Origin: Rhizobium vallis
Lineage (GTDB): Bacteria; Pseudomonadota; Alphaproteobacteria; Rhizobiales; Rhizobiaceae
DNA: 64,000 bases
Direction: 5' to 3'
Assembly (NCBI RefSeq): GCF_003985155.1
Contig: NZ_ML133691.1
Span: 186,001-250,000 of the forward strand
Below the pieces are notes generated by a model. That model searched no databases. It was not told the origin of the DNA and saw nothing but the letters and a program-made list of their open reading frames with translations. A program made the translations under genes and the position numbers. Each line of letters begins with the position of its first letter. Position 1 is the stretch's first letter. Positions 1 through 8,005 of the stretch are shown one piece after another.

Positions 1-7
1 TTGATCT

Positions 8-15
8 ATCCTCCC
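8..15 (-). promoter_or_regulatory. Ribosome binding site of a gene beyond the left edge
   Basis: On the minus strand positions 15 to 8 read GGGAGGAT, a near-perfect Shine-Dalgarno sequence, with only seven bases left before the window ends. A minus-strand gene probably starts just outside the window, downstream of the two minus-strand genes at 134-2104 and possibly in the same transcript. Between it and the stop at 134 there is no recognisable gene. Confidence 0.45.
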
Positions 16-133
16 TGCCGAATGAAAACCGATCCGCCCCGCGGTCGGACTGTTTGCATTTGTGAGAGAGGGTATGAGAATCGCAGACGTCGAACGACGA
101 TCGGGGTGATGTCCTGACCGACGCTGAGACCGA

Positions 134-1105
134 TCACGGCGCCAAATTGTAAATCTCGGCAAGGTCGCTTAGATCCCAATTACCGCCAGACAAGACCGCA
201 CACACTTTCTCATCTTGCTTCACGTGTATGCTGCCTGCCAACAGGGCTCCTATTCCGATGGAGGCGGCTGGTTCCGCAATCAATTTTGCATCCTTGGCAA
301 GGGCGCGCATTCCGGCAATGATGTGTTCGTCTTCAACAAGAACAATCTCGTCGACATATTTTTCGATAATCGGATACGGATTTTGACCCGGAACGCTTAA
401 CCTCAGACCATCCGCGATCGTATTCTTTAACGGAAGCGATGTGCGCTCCTTGTTTTTCCGGCTGTAAAAATATTTCGGCGTCAAGGCAGGCTCTGCCGCG
501 ATAACACGCACCGATGGCTTCGTTTCTTTGATCGCAGTGGCGATGCCCGAGATCAGCCCTCCACCGCCCAGGGGTACGATGACCGTGTCCACATCTTCCA
601 AGTCTTCGAGGATCTCGCACCCGATCGTTCCCTGACCAGCCATTACGACGGGGTCCTCGAAGCCGTGAATGACCGCATAATTGTTTCCTTCAGCGATCTC
701 GTAGACTTTTCTCCATCTAGCAGCATTATCGCCATCAAAAAGAATGACTTCCGCGCCAAGGGCTTCCGTATTAGCGATCTTGATTTTGGGTGTGGTGACC
801 GGCAGCACCAACATCACTTTTACGCCGAGCATCTTGGCTGCGTAAGCAAGCGCCTGGGCGTGGTTCCCCGACGAGGTCGCAATGATCCCATTTGCGACCT
901 CTTCTCGGGGGAGCGAGAGAGCCTTGTTCAGGGCGCCGCGGATCTTGAATGCGCCAGTGATCTGCAGGGTTTCCGGCTTGAGGTAGAGCTGACAACCAGC
1001 CGCTTTCTCGATTTTGTCGGCACGCAATAGCGGCGTGTGCCTGACATGCGGCTTTAGTCGTTGCTGCGCTTCACGGATGTCCTGAATGGTGGGATAGTTG
1101 CGCAT
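134..1105 (-). CDS. Threonine/serine dehydratase family PLP enzyme (EutB-like)
   Basis: Fold-type II PLP enzyme of about 323 residues, the usual length for catabolic threonine dehydratases without an ACT domain. Seen: the lysine motif GAFKIRGA near residue 53 (Schiff-base lysine), SSGNHAQ (substrate loop) and the glycine-rich phosphate loop GGGGLISG. It lacks the C-terminal regulatory domain of biosynthetic IlvA. Start: GAGGA (1112-1116) abuts the ATG at 1111 but lies six bases from the ATG at 1105, so 1105 is preferred. It follows an ornithine cyclodeaminase-family gene by 9 bp, and its Shine-Dalgarno overlaps that gene's stop, suggesting coupled translation. EutB and EutC of ectoine degradation belong to these two families, but the hydrolase and deacetylase of that pathway are not in the window. 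A hydroxyaspartate or other hydroxy-amino-acid dehydratase is possible. Family sure, substrate unknown. Confidence 0.85.
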   Translation of the reverse strand: MRNYPTIQDIREAQQRLKPHVRHTPLLRADKIEKAAGCQLYLKPETLQITGAFKIRGALNKALSLPREEVANGIIATSSGNHAQALAYAAKMLGVKVMLVLPVTTPKIKIANTEALGAEVILFDGDNAARWRKVYEIAEGNNYAVIHGFEDPVVMAGQGTIGCEILEDLEDVDTVIVPLGGGGLISGIATAIKETKPSVRVIAAEPALTPKYFYSRKNKERTSLPLKNTIADGLRLSVPGQNPYPIIEKYVDEIVLVEDEHIIAGMRALAKDAKLIAEPAASIGIGALLAGSIHVKQDEKVCAVLSGGNWDLSDLAEIYNLAP

Positions 1106-1114
1106 GGTCATTCC

Positions 1115-2104
1115 TCAAAAAAACGGGAAAAAAGTGCCGACATTATTGGCTATGGCGTTGCGATAAATTTTGCTGGCCGTCGTATTGTCTTGTATGGCCA
1201 TCCCCGTGGAGTCGAAAATGGTGATTTCGTCATCACTTTCTCGTCCCGGCTTCCTCCCCAATAATACCTCGCCGATTTCACCGTGGATGTCGTCCTTGGT
1301 AATGATGTTTTTATCGAGCGGGTGCCAGGTCTCGCCCTTTTCCATACATTGTGAAAGCGAGTCGACGATGATTTTGGCGTTTCGGAAGAGCTCCGGATCC
1401 AGCTCCTGTTTGCCGCGTTGATCCGTCCCGATTGCAACGATGTGCGTGCCGGGCTTCACCCAATCCGCTTCCACAAGCGACCCTTTCCCTCGGGTCGTTG
1501 TGATCAAGATGTCGGCCCGCTCGACCGCCTCCTTCTTCGAGCTTGCGACGGTAACGGGAATGCCGAATTCATGCTCGATATCCGCCTTGTATTTGGAACT
1601 TGTTTCGTAGGTGCTGTCCCAGGCGTGGATCTCTTCGATCTTCATGATCTCGTTGATCGCCCGAATTTGCATTCTTGCCTGATTGCCTGTGCCGATCGAC
1701 GCGATCGTCGTGGCGTTCTTTCTCGCTAGTGCTTTGACGGAGACGGCTCCCGCCGCTCCGGTTCTGAGGCCAGTGATCAAACTACCATCCATGATACAAA
1801 TCAACGCACAGCTTCTGGCATCAAACAGGAGAATGGTGCCCATGCTATTCGGCACGCCGTGTTTTACCGGGTTGTCGGTGAATCCTCCGGAATGCGCCTT
1901 CATGGAGATGATTTCAGCGACTTTATCGTAGCCAAGCTTGAAGTCGATCTCCCCGCGCAGCGAGGGCAGATGAATCCCGATATAATCGGGCTGTTCCACT
2001 TGATCGCTGCTGAAGGCCCTATAAGCCTCTTCGACCGCGCCGATGACTTCCGTCATGCTGATAAGCCGCCCTACGTCATGCTTCTTGAGCAGCAGCGTTT
2101 TCAT
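1115..2104 (-). CDS. Ornithine cyclodeaminase/mu-crystallin family protein (EutC-like)
   Basis: 329 residues, full length for the ornithine cyclodeaminase/mu-crystallin family of NAD(P)-dependent imine reductases and cyclodeaminases. Seen: FDARSCALICIMDGSLIT followed by LRTGAAGAVSVKALA (substrate region, around residues 95-130), a Rossmann GTGNQARMQ motif near residue 137, and an ITTTRG segment followed by WVKPGTHIVAIG near 200-220, typical of this family. GAGAGG precedes the start by about six bases. It is the first gene of a two-gene or longer minus-strand transcript with the dehydratase-like gene. In ectoine degradation EutC handles a 2,4-diaminobutyrate-derived intermediate; in the beta-hydroxyaspartate cycle a homologue is an iminosuccinate reductase. 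Neither assignment can be decided from this window. Confidence 0.85.
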   Translation of the reverse strand: MKTLLLKKHDVGRLISMTEVIGAVEEAYRAFSSDQVEQPDYIGIHLPSLRGEIDFKLGYDKVAEIISMKAHSGGFTDNPVKHGVPNSMGTILLFDARSCALICIMDGSLITGLRTGAAGAVSVKALARKNATTIASIGTGNQARMQIRAINEIMKIEEIHAWDSTYETSSKYKADIEHEFGIPVTVASSKKEAVERADILITTTRGKGSLVEADWVKPGTHIVAIGTDQRGKQELDPELFRNAKIIVDSLSQCMEKGETWHPLDKNIITKDDIHGEIGEVLLGRKPGRESDDEITIFDSTGMAIQDNTTASKIYRNAIANNVGTFFPFF

Positions 2105-2651
2105 GCGTGACCTCTCTAATTCAATTCATCGGATGCGTGGGCAGGGTGCGACCTGAACTGCATTGATCATATCAGGCCCAATGTGGGTCTATTGGCTTTA
2201 TTCGCGGGACCTCAGGCAGATTGTTTTATATCGCGCGGCGATTTTGGCAGAGAGTACCGGCGGGCGCCCTTTGGAGCTTGGGCGGAGTGCTGGAACTATC
2301 CCACCACTCCAATGCTAAAATCGCGAATGATTGGGAGCTGACGCAGTCGATCTTACGCGCTGTCGCCTACGGGTTACCGAATGACGAGCTTCCCGGGATT
2401 GGATCCCGTCCGCTACCCGAAGACGAACGCCCCACCGTTTCCGGCATAACGAGTTGACCGGGCACTATCTATCTGCTGCGTCCGGCATCTCGACCGCGGA
2501 TCACTGTGACCCAGCACTCACAAGGACAAATGATGCTTCCCTCCAGCATTTTATGCTGATGTCCCGCAATATCCGGGCAATTCAGATGCGAGGGCCGGGC
2601 TATGATTGGTCATAACTTGAACAACTCCCCCGCAAAGCAAGGACGAAGCGC
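2105..2651. other. Intergenic region, no supported gene
   Basis: 547 bp between divergent genes. It must hold the promoter of the minus-strand dehydratase/cyclodeaminase pair and probably that of the plus-strand HAD gene. An open frame at 2221-2457 (78 codons, plus strand) encodes a peptide with no recognisable family and no clear ribosome binding site; it may be a relic. Confidence 0.4.
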
Positions 2652-3320
2652 ATGACCATTTTCCGCCCGAAATACATCACCTTCGACTGCCATGGCACCC
2701 TCATCAACTTCCAGATGGCGGAGGCCGCACGCGATCTTTACGGCGACCGAATGAGCGAGCAGAAAATGCTGCAATTTATCGCGGACTTTTCCGCGTACCG
2801 CCTTGATGAAGTCATGGCCGACTGGAAGCCTTATGCGGAAGTGGTCCATAACGCACTGGAAAGGACCTGCAAACGCAACGGCATCGTCTTCAAGGACGAA
2901 GACGCACAGATGGTTTACCAACGCGTCCCCACTTGGGGGCCGCATCCAGACGTTCCGGCAGGTCTTGCCAAGGTGGCCAAGGAAATTCCACTGGTCATTC
3001 TGTCAAATGCGATGAACTCGCAGATCATGTCCAACGTCGAGAAACTCGGCGCGCCTTTCCATGCCGTCTACACGGCCGAACAGGCGGGCGCCTACAAGCC
3101 GCACTTCCGGGCGTTCGAATATATGCTCGATATGCTTGGTTGCGGTCCGGAGGACATACTGCATTGCTCCTCTTCGTTCCGTTACGATCTGATGTCCGCA
3201 CATGACCTCGGGATCAAGAACAAGGTTTGGGTCAATCGCGGTCACGAGCCGGCCAATCCCTATTACGGATACACCGAAATCGCAGGCATCTCGGGATTGC
3301 CCGGCATCGTCGGGCTTTAA
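2652..3320 (+). CDS. HAD-superfamily hydrolase, haloacid dehalogenase type II-like
   Basis: 222 residues, normal for the type II haloacid dehalogenase branch of the HAD superfamily. Seen: motif I FDCHGTL near residues 9-15 (nucleophile Asp10), motif II LSNAMN near residue 117, a lysine in AYKPHFRAF (motif III), and the CSSSFRYDLMSAHDLGI segment that replaces the usual DD motif in this branch. The predicted reaction is hydrolysis of a carbon-halogen or phosphoester bond on a small organic acid in the cytoplasm. AAGGACGAAG precedes the start. It is the first gene of the plus-strand catabolic set that continues with a kinase and a class III PLP enzyme, so a phosphatase role on an intermediate is as likely as dehalogenation. 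Confidence 0.85.
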   Translation: MTIFRPKYITFDCHGTLINFQMAEAARDLYGDRMSEQKMLQFIADFSAYRLDEVMADWKPYAEVVHNALERTCKRNGIVFKDEDAQMVYQRVPTWGPHPDVPAGLAKVAKEIPLVILSNAMNSQIMSNVEKLGAPFHAVYTAEQAGAYKPHFRAFEYMLDMLGCGPEDILHCSSSFRYDLMSAHDLGIKNKVWVNRGHEPANPYYGYTEIAGISGLPGIVGL

Positions 3321-3551
3321 GGTGCGCAGACAGATCTGAAATCCCGATCCCGCCGGACCGGTAATCTCGGTTTGCCGTGGGGTCGGGGGCGGGCATTGTG
3401 GTTCCGCCGTGTTCGGCGGTGCGACATGGATGCCCGTACGGGCAAGGAATTTCCAGTACCTGGAGCGAGGCAATCGTGCTTCAGTAGCAAACGTCCGACC
3501 CCAGTCGGGATTGATCGCAGCGGACTGAATGTTAAGCGACGATCGCTTCGG

Positions 3552-4688
3552 ATGAGCACGCCGCTCGAATTCAACAGTGCGAGGGTTTCAGTCGTGGGTA
3601 CCTGTAATGATGCGGTTTCAGAAGACGGGGCGCGTCATCTCGACGACAACCCATCGGTCCGCGAGCCGTTCACTAAAGCATTTTTTGAGGACGCCGTAGC
3701 TATTCTGGCGACAAAGCCGAGTTCTGCCGGAACACTGTTGTCCGAGTTGCTATTGCGCCACTACGGTGTAACGGGAGCGATCAGGGTTCTCTCCTCGGAG
3801 GCTGAGTGTACTGCGGAGGTCAAGCTGTTGACCGGCGACCAGCTGATCCTCAAAACATCAACGCGGCCCGAAGGAAGAGACAGTTTCCGCTTCCAGGTTG
3901 CGGCCCTTGCCGGACTGGAAGGCGCTGTCAGCTTCGCAGCTCCTCATATCGTGCGTACCAATGGCGCTATGTTGATGTTCGAAGAGGAGAAGATTTGTGG
4001 TTACTTGCAGACCCGAATTTCAGGGGCGCCGCTGTACCAGGTGACCGCAACTCGGGACGTTCTTTACCGGGTCGGCCAAGCGCTCGCCGGACTCAGTTTG
4101 GCGCTCGAGCCTTTGAGGTTGCCCGCCATCCACCGCCCGGTTCTTTGGCACGTGGGGTGCTGGTCGAAGCTAATGGGACTGGAGGAGCATTTGCCTCCAG
4201 AGCCTGTCGCGGCATCCGTGCGTCTTGCCATGAACAACTATGTCGATTCCATCGAGCCGCAATTGCGTGAGGTAGCATGGCAGGTCACACACAATGACCC
4301 CAGCCCGTTCAACACACTCCTCACCGACAGCGGTGTCGCGTTCATCGATTTTGGGGACGGCTGCTGGGGACCACGGATTCAGGATCTGGCGATTGCGGCA
4401 AGCCTCGTGGTGACAGACCCGTCTTTGACACTCGGGGGCGCAGAAAATCTCATCTCTGGTTATGCGTCGGTGGTTCCGCTTTCCGCGCTCGAGACAAAGC
4501 TGCTCGTCGGGCTGATAAAGGCGCGGCAAAGCGCGCTCATCCTGATCAACTACTGGCGAGCCGGACTGTTTCCGGCGGAGGCAGCGTATATCAAGAAGAA
4601 CGTGGGCCGCGCCGAACGTGGGCTCTCAATACTATCGTCGTTGGGGGTCGAAGAGGCTGAACTGGCTGTGCGACGCGCCGTCACTTAA
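3552..4688 (+). CDS. APH/choline-kinase family small-molecule kinase
   Basis: About 378 residues from the chosen start. The C-terminal half carries the aminoglycoside phosphotransferase (APH) catalytic loop HNDPSPFNTL and the metal-binding IDFGDG that follows, spaced as in this kinase fold. The N-lobe has a weakly conserved lysine strand (LILKTSTR). The frame is open from 3372, but the protein-like region begins after the ATG at 3552; the ATG at 3426 is an alternative. The neighbouring gene is a class III PLP enzyme. In animals and bacteria, hydroxylysine kinase (this family) pairs with phosphohydroxylysine phospho-lyase (class III aminotransferase family), and ethanolamine phosphate has a similar lyase. 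By analogy this kinase may phosphorylate a hydroxy-amine or hydroxy-amino acid. Family solid, substrate inferred. Confidence 0.8.
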   Translation: MSTPLEFNSARVSVVGTCNDAVSEDGARHLDDNPSVREPFTKAFFEDAVAILATKPSSAGTLLSELLLRHYGVTGAIRVLSSEAECTAEVKLLTGDQLILKTSTRPEGRDSFRFQVAALAGLEGAVSFAAPHIVRTNGAMLMFEEEKICGYLQTRISGAPLYQVTATRDVLYRVGQALAGLSLALEPLRLPAIHRPVLWHVGCWSKLMGLEEHLPPEPVAASVRLAMNNYVDSIEPQLREVAWQVTHNDPSPFNTLLTDSGVAFIDFGDGCWGPRIQDLAIAASLVVTDPSLTLGGAENLISGYASVVPLSALETKLLVGLIKARQSALILINYWRAGLFPAEAAYIKKNVGRAERGLSILSSLGVEEAELAVRRAVT

Positions 4689-4789
4689 CGGGGGTTGCTG
4701 GAGACAGCTAAGCTTTTCGTCACTCGCGTTGGCGGTCAGGACGATAACTCGCGACTTCTCGCGGATGAAACTTAAGCAGGATCAAAGCT

Positions 4790-6124
4790 ATGTCCACAGA
4801 TCTCATGCCCAACCGCTTTACCCCCGGTGAAGCCACAATTCCGCTGCGCGAAGCCGAGCTCATCGCCCGCCGCGACAACGTCCTGGGAGGCTCTTACAGG
4901 CTCCAATACCGCCGACCCGTGCATTTCGTTCGCGGCGAGGGCATGTGGCTCTACGATCCCGACGGACGTCGCTATCTGGACTTCTATAACAACGTGCCTT
5001 CTCTTGGGCATTGCAATCCAGAGATCAACGCTGCGATGGCGGAACAAGCCAGCCGAATTAGCGCAAACACGCGCTATCTCGAACCGAGGCTGGTCGACTA
5101 TGCCGAACGGCTGGTCGGCACGTTTCCTCAGGAGCTGAACCGCGTTGTATTCACCTGCACGGGCAGCGAATCGAATGATTTGGCGCTCCGCATCGCCAGG
5201 CTGGCCAGCGGCAGCGACGGCGTAATCGTCTCTTCCCATGCCTATCACGGCACAAGCGCGGCCACGGCGATGGTGTCGCCCAATTTGGGCGACGCCGTCA
5301 AGCTTAGTCCTGCCGTCCGGATGGTGTCGTTGCATGGGCCAGCCGGCGTCTCCGAGAAACAAGCTGCGGCATTCTTTGAAGAACAGGTCCGTTCGGCCAT
5401 CGCCGATTTGAAGCGACGTGGCATTGGCGTAGCGGCCCTGCTCTTTGACAGCATCTTCTCCAGCGACGGCGTATGGGTGGACCCGCCTGGCTTCATTGCG
5501 GGAGGAGTCAAGGCGGTGCGGGAAGTGGGTGGTCTCGTGATTGCCGATGAAGTTCAGCCAGGCTTCGGGCGGACGGGCAAAAACATGTGGGGTTTTGGGC
5601 GGCACGATGTCGTTCCGGACCTCGTCACTCTCGGTAAGCCGATGGGCAATGGTTTTCCCATCGGCGCGGTTGTTGGCCGCAAGGCACCGATGGACCGCTT
5701 TGGCGCTGCCGCCCGTTACTCAAACACCTTTGCGGGCAATACCGTCGGGATCGCGGCAGCTAATGCAGTCCTAACCATTTTGCATAGAGACCGGATCATG
5801 GAGCATGCCCATCTCATGGGTGAGCGCCTGAGGTTGGGATTGGAGCAGCTTGCCACACGGCATCCTGGTGTTCGCGGTGTTCGAAATGCCGGCCTGTTCA
5901 TCGGCATTGACATCGGGTTGGATGCAACGGGGGCGGCCGGTCGACGCGCCACGGCATTGGAGATCGTAAACCTGCTGCGTGATGATGGCGTTCTCATCAG
6001 TACCACGGGCGCCAACGAGGATACTCTTAAAGTCCGTCCTCCGCTCATTTGCCAGGCGGAGCATGTGGACCGATTCCTCGAAGCCATCGAACATGCGCTC
6101 AGAAAAGCCGTGGCGCGGGTGTGA
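4790..6124 (+). CDS. Class III PLP enzyme (aminotransferase or O-phosphoamine phospho-lyase)
   Basis: 444 residues, full length for class III aminotransferases. Seen: TGSESNDLALRIAR (PLP phosphate region), SSHAYHGTSAA, the ADEVQPGFGRTG cofactor-contact block and the catalytic lysine in TLGKPMGNGFPIG near residue 282. The GKPMGNG form and the overall pattern resemble the AGXT2/AGXT2L branch, which includes ethanolamine-phosphate and phosphohydroxylysine phospho-lyases as well as true aminotransferases. The adjacent APH-type kinase favours a phospho-lyase: kinase makes an O-phospho-amine, lyase releases phosphate, ammonia and an aldehyde. AGGATC lies about eight bases before the ATG. Its stop overlaps the region upstream of an Lrp-type regulator, so all three are probably co-transcribed. 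Confidence 0.85.
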   Translation: MSTDLMPNRFTPGEATIPLREAELIARRDNVLGGSYRLQYRRPVHFVRGEGMWLYDPDGRRYLDFYNNVPSLGHCNPEINAAMAEQASRISANTRYLEPRLVDYAERLVGTFPQELNRVVFTCTGSESNDLALRIARLASGSDGVIVSSHAYHGTSAATAMVSPNLGDAVKLSPAVRMVSLHGPAGVSEKQAAAFFEEQVRSAIADLKRRGIGVAALLFDSIFSSDGVWVDPPGFIAGGVKAVREVGGLVIADEVQPGFGRTGKNMWGFGRHDVVPDLVTLGKPMGNGFPIGAVVGRKAPMDRFGAAARYSNTFAGNTVGIAAANAVLTILHRDRIMEHAHLMGERLRLGLEQLATRHPGVRGVRNAGLFIGIDIGLDATGAAGRRATALEIVNLLRDDGVLISTTGANEDTLKVRPPLICQAEHVDRFLEAIEHALRKAVARV

Positions 6125-6147
6125 ACATCAGAGCGAAAGCTACATCC

Positions 6148-6624
6148 ATGAAGTTAGACCGGATCGACATCAAGATCCTGCATGTGCTCCAGCAGAATGG
6201 CCGGATGACGAATGTTGAACTTGCGGAGGTGGTCAACCTGTCGCCGAGCCCCTGCCTCATGCGACTGAAGAATCTCCAGTCCGAGGGCTACATCGAAGGC
6301 TATTCGGCGCGCATCAATATCGCCAAGTTGGGGCAGGCGTTAACGGTGTTTACTGAGGTTACGCTGAAGAACCATCGGCAGACCGATTTCGCACGCTTCC
6401 TTGCTGCAATCGAGAAGATCGAGCAACTCATCGAGTGTCATGTGGTCTCGGGCGGCTACGACTACCTCTTGAAATTCGTGACTACTGGGATCGGAGAATA
6501 TCAGGAGATCATGGAGCGGTTGATCGAATTGGACGTCGGTATCGACAAATATTTTAGCTTCGTCGTGCTGAAATCGCCGATCCGCAAGGCGCAGCTGCCG
6601 CTGACAAAGCTGTTTGAGCCGTAG
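6148..6624 (+). CDS. Lrp/AsnC family transcriptional regulator
   Basis: 158 residues, the normal size for the family. The N-terminus has the winged helix-turn-helix (LDRIDIKILHVLQQNGRMTN, then VELAEVVNLSPSPC), followed by the RAM ligand-binding domain with the VSGGYDYLLKF strand around residue 110. The ATG at 6148 is chosen because the family consensus begins right there; a GTG at 6121 is in frame upstream. It lies 23 bp after the class III PLP enzyme and 72 bp before an FAD oxidoreductase, so it probably senses an amino acid and controls this local operon. The ligand is not predictable. Confidence 0.9.
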   Translation: MKLDRIDIKILHVLQQNGRMTNVELAEVVNLSPSPCLMRLKNLQSEGYIEGYSARINIAKLGQALTVFTEVTLKNHRQTDFARFLAAIEKIEQLIECHVVSGGYDYLLKFVTTGIGEYQEIMERLIELDVGIDKYFSFVVLKSPIRKAQLPLTKLFEP

Positions 6625-6696
6625 GTTATGATGAACTCCTTGCCCTTCCACCGACGGTTACGGGCAACCCAAACTCTAGAAGGAAGGCGTACTGCC

Positions 6697-7971
6697 ATGA
6701 AATTCCTATCCTACTGGCATGACAACGCCCAAGCTTTTGCCGGGGCCGCGGAGTGTCCGGTCGATGGCCACTACGACGTCGCAGTGATCGGCGGCGGCTT
6801 CACGGGTCTCGGCGCCGCCCGGCAACTCGCGAAGGCGGGTGCCAAGGTTGTGGTGCTGGAGGCGGAGAACGTTGGCTGGGGCGCCTCCGGCCGCAATGGC
6901 GGACACCTGAACAACGGGCTTGCGCATAGCTACCTGGCGGCAAAGGCGGAACTCGGCAAGGAGAGGGCGATCGCGCTCTACAAGGCCTTGGACGACTCCA
7001 TCGACACGATCGAGGCGCTGATTGCGGAGGAGGGAATCGACTGCAATTTCCGCCGCGCCGGGAAGCTCAAACTCGCCTCGAAGGCCCAGCATTTCCAGGC
7101 AATCGCCCGCAACTTCGAAGCCGTGAATGCTGAGGTAGATCCCGACACGGCACTGCTTGGTGCAGATGACCTCAAGCAGGAGATCGGTTCGCCCTTCTTT
7201 GGCGCGATGCTCTCAAAGAAGAGCGCGATGATGCATATGGGCCGATACGTCACAGGGCTTGCCGAGGCCGCGAAGCGTCACGGTGCGACGATCTTCGAGA
7301 ACGCCGCCGTCACGGATCATCGGCAGGCGGACCGCCGCCATCATCTGAAAACCGGCCGCGGCAGCATCACCGCCGATGCGGTGCTTGTTGCCACCGGCGC
7401 CTATACGCCCTCGACCTTCGGCTATTTCCGGCGCCGGATCATTGCGGTAGGCAGCTTCATCATTGCAACGCGGCCGTTGAGCGAAGTGGAGATCGCGGCG
7501 ACGTTGCCGGGCAACCGCACCTGCGTCACATCGAAGAACATCGGCAACTATTTCCGGCTCTCGCCTGACAACCGGCTGATCTTTGGAGGCCGCGCGCGCT
7601 TCTCGGCGAGCTCCGATCACCGTTCGGACCCCAAGATCGGAGCGATCCTGAAGGCAAGTCTCGCCGAGATTTTCCCACAACTCGCAAACGTCGAGATCGA
7701 CTATTGCTGGGGCGGCCTCGTCGACATCACCAAAGACCGGTTTCCGCGCGCGGGCTGTCACGACGGCGTCTGGTACGCGATGGGTTACTCCGGCCATGGC
7801 GCCCAGCTTTCGACCCATCTCGGAATGCTGACCGCCGACGCGATCCTTGGCCGACCGGACCGGAATCCGATGAAGAGGCTCGAATGGCCGGCCGTCCCGG
7901 GACACTTCGGAACCCCCTGGTTCCTGCCGCTGGTCGGCATGTATTACAAGATGCTGGACAGCGTCGGCTAG
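6697..7971 (+). CDS. FAD-dependent oxidoreductase, DadA/PuuB-like
   Basis: About 424 residues. The N-terminal dinucleotide-binding motif VIGGGFTGLGAARQLAKAG is followed by an acidic strand end (VVLEAENVGWGASGRNGG), the hallmark of the D-amino-acid-oxidase fold branch that includes gamma-glutamylputrescine oxidase (PuuB) and glycine oxidases. A C-terminal FAD contact GYSGHGAQLSTHLG is present. Predicted role: oxidative deamination of a secondary or primary amine. The start at 6697 has AGAAGGAAGG about nine bases upstream; an in-frame ATG at 6628 is less likely. It is the last gene of the plus-strand set and converges with the minus-strand operon ending at 8006, only 34 bp away. Confidence 0.85.
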   Translation: MKFLSYWHDNAQAFAGAAECPVDGHYDVAVIGGGFTGLGAARQLAKAGAKVVVLEAENVGWGASGRNGGHLNNGLAHSYLAAKAELGKERAIALYKALDDSIDTIEALIAEEGIDCNFRRAGKLKLASKAQHFQAIARNFEAVNAEVDPDTALLGADDLKQEIGSPFFGAMLSKKSAMMHMGRYVTGLAEAAKRHGATIFENAAVTDHRQADRRHHLKTGRGSITADAVLVATGAYTPSTFGYFRRRIIAVGSFIIATRPLSEVEIAATLPGNRTCVTSKNIGNYFRLSPDNRLIFGGRARFSASSDHRSDPKIGAILKASLAEIFPQLANVEIDYCWGGLVDITKDRFPRAGCHDGVWYAMGYSGHGAQLSTHLGMLTADAILGRPDRNPMKRLEWPAVPGHFGTPWFLPLVGMYYKMLDSVG

Positions 7972-8005
7972 AAACTTTTTGTCCTACACTGGCCTTCCGC
8001 CATGA

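Noticed and set aside
4790..6124. Betaine/GABA-type class III aminotransferase with an ordinary transamination role
   Set aside because: Not excluded, but the adjacent APH-type kinase makes a phospho-lyase the better hypothesis; recorded as the alternative in the feature.
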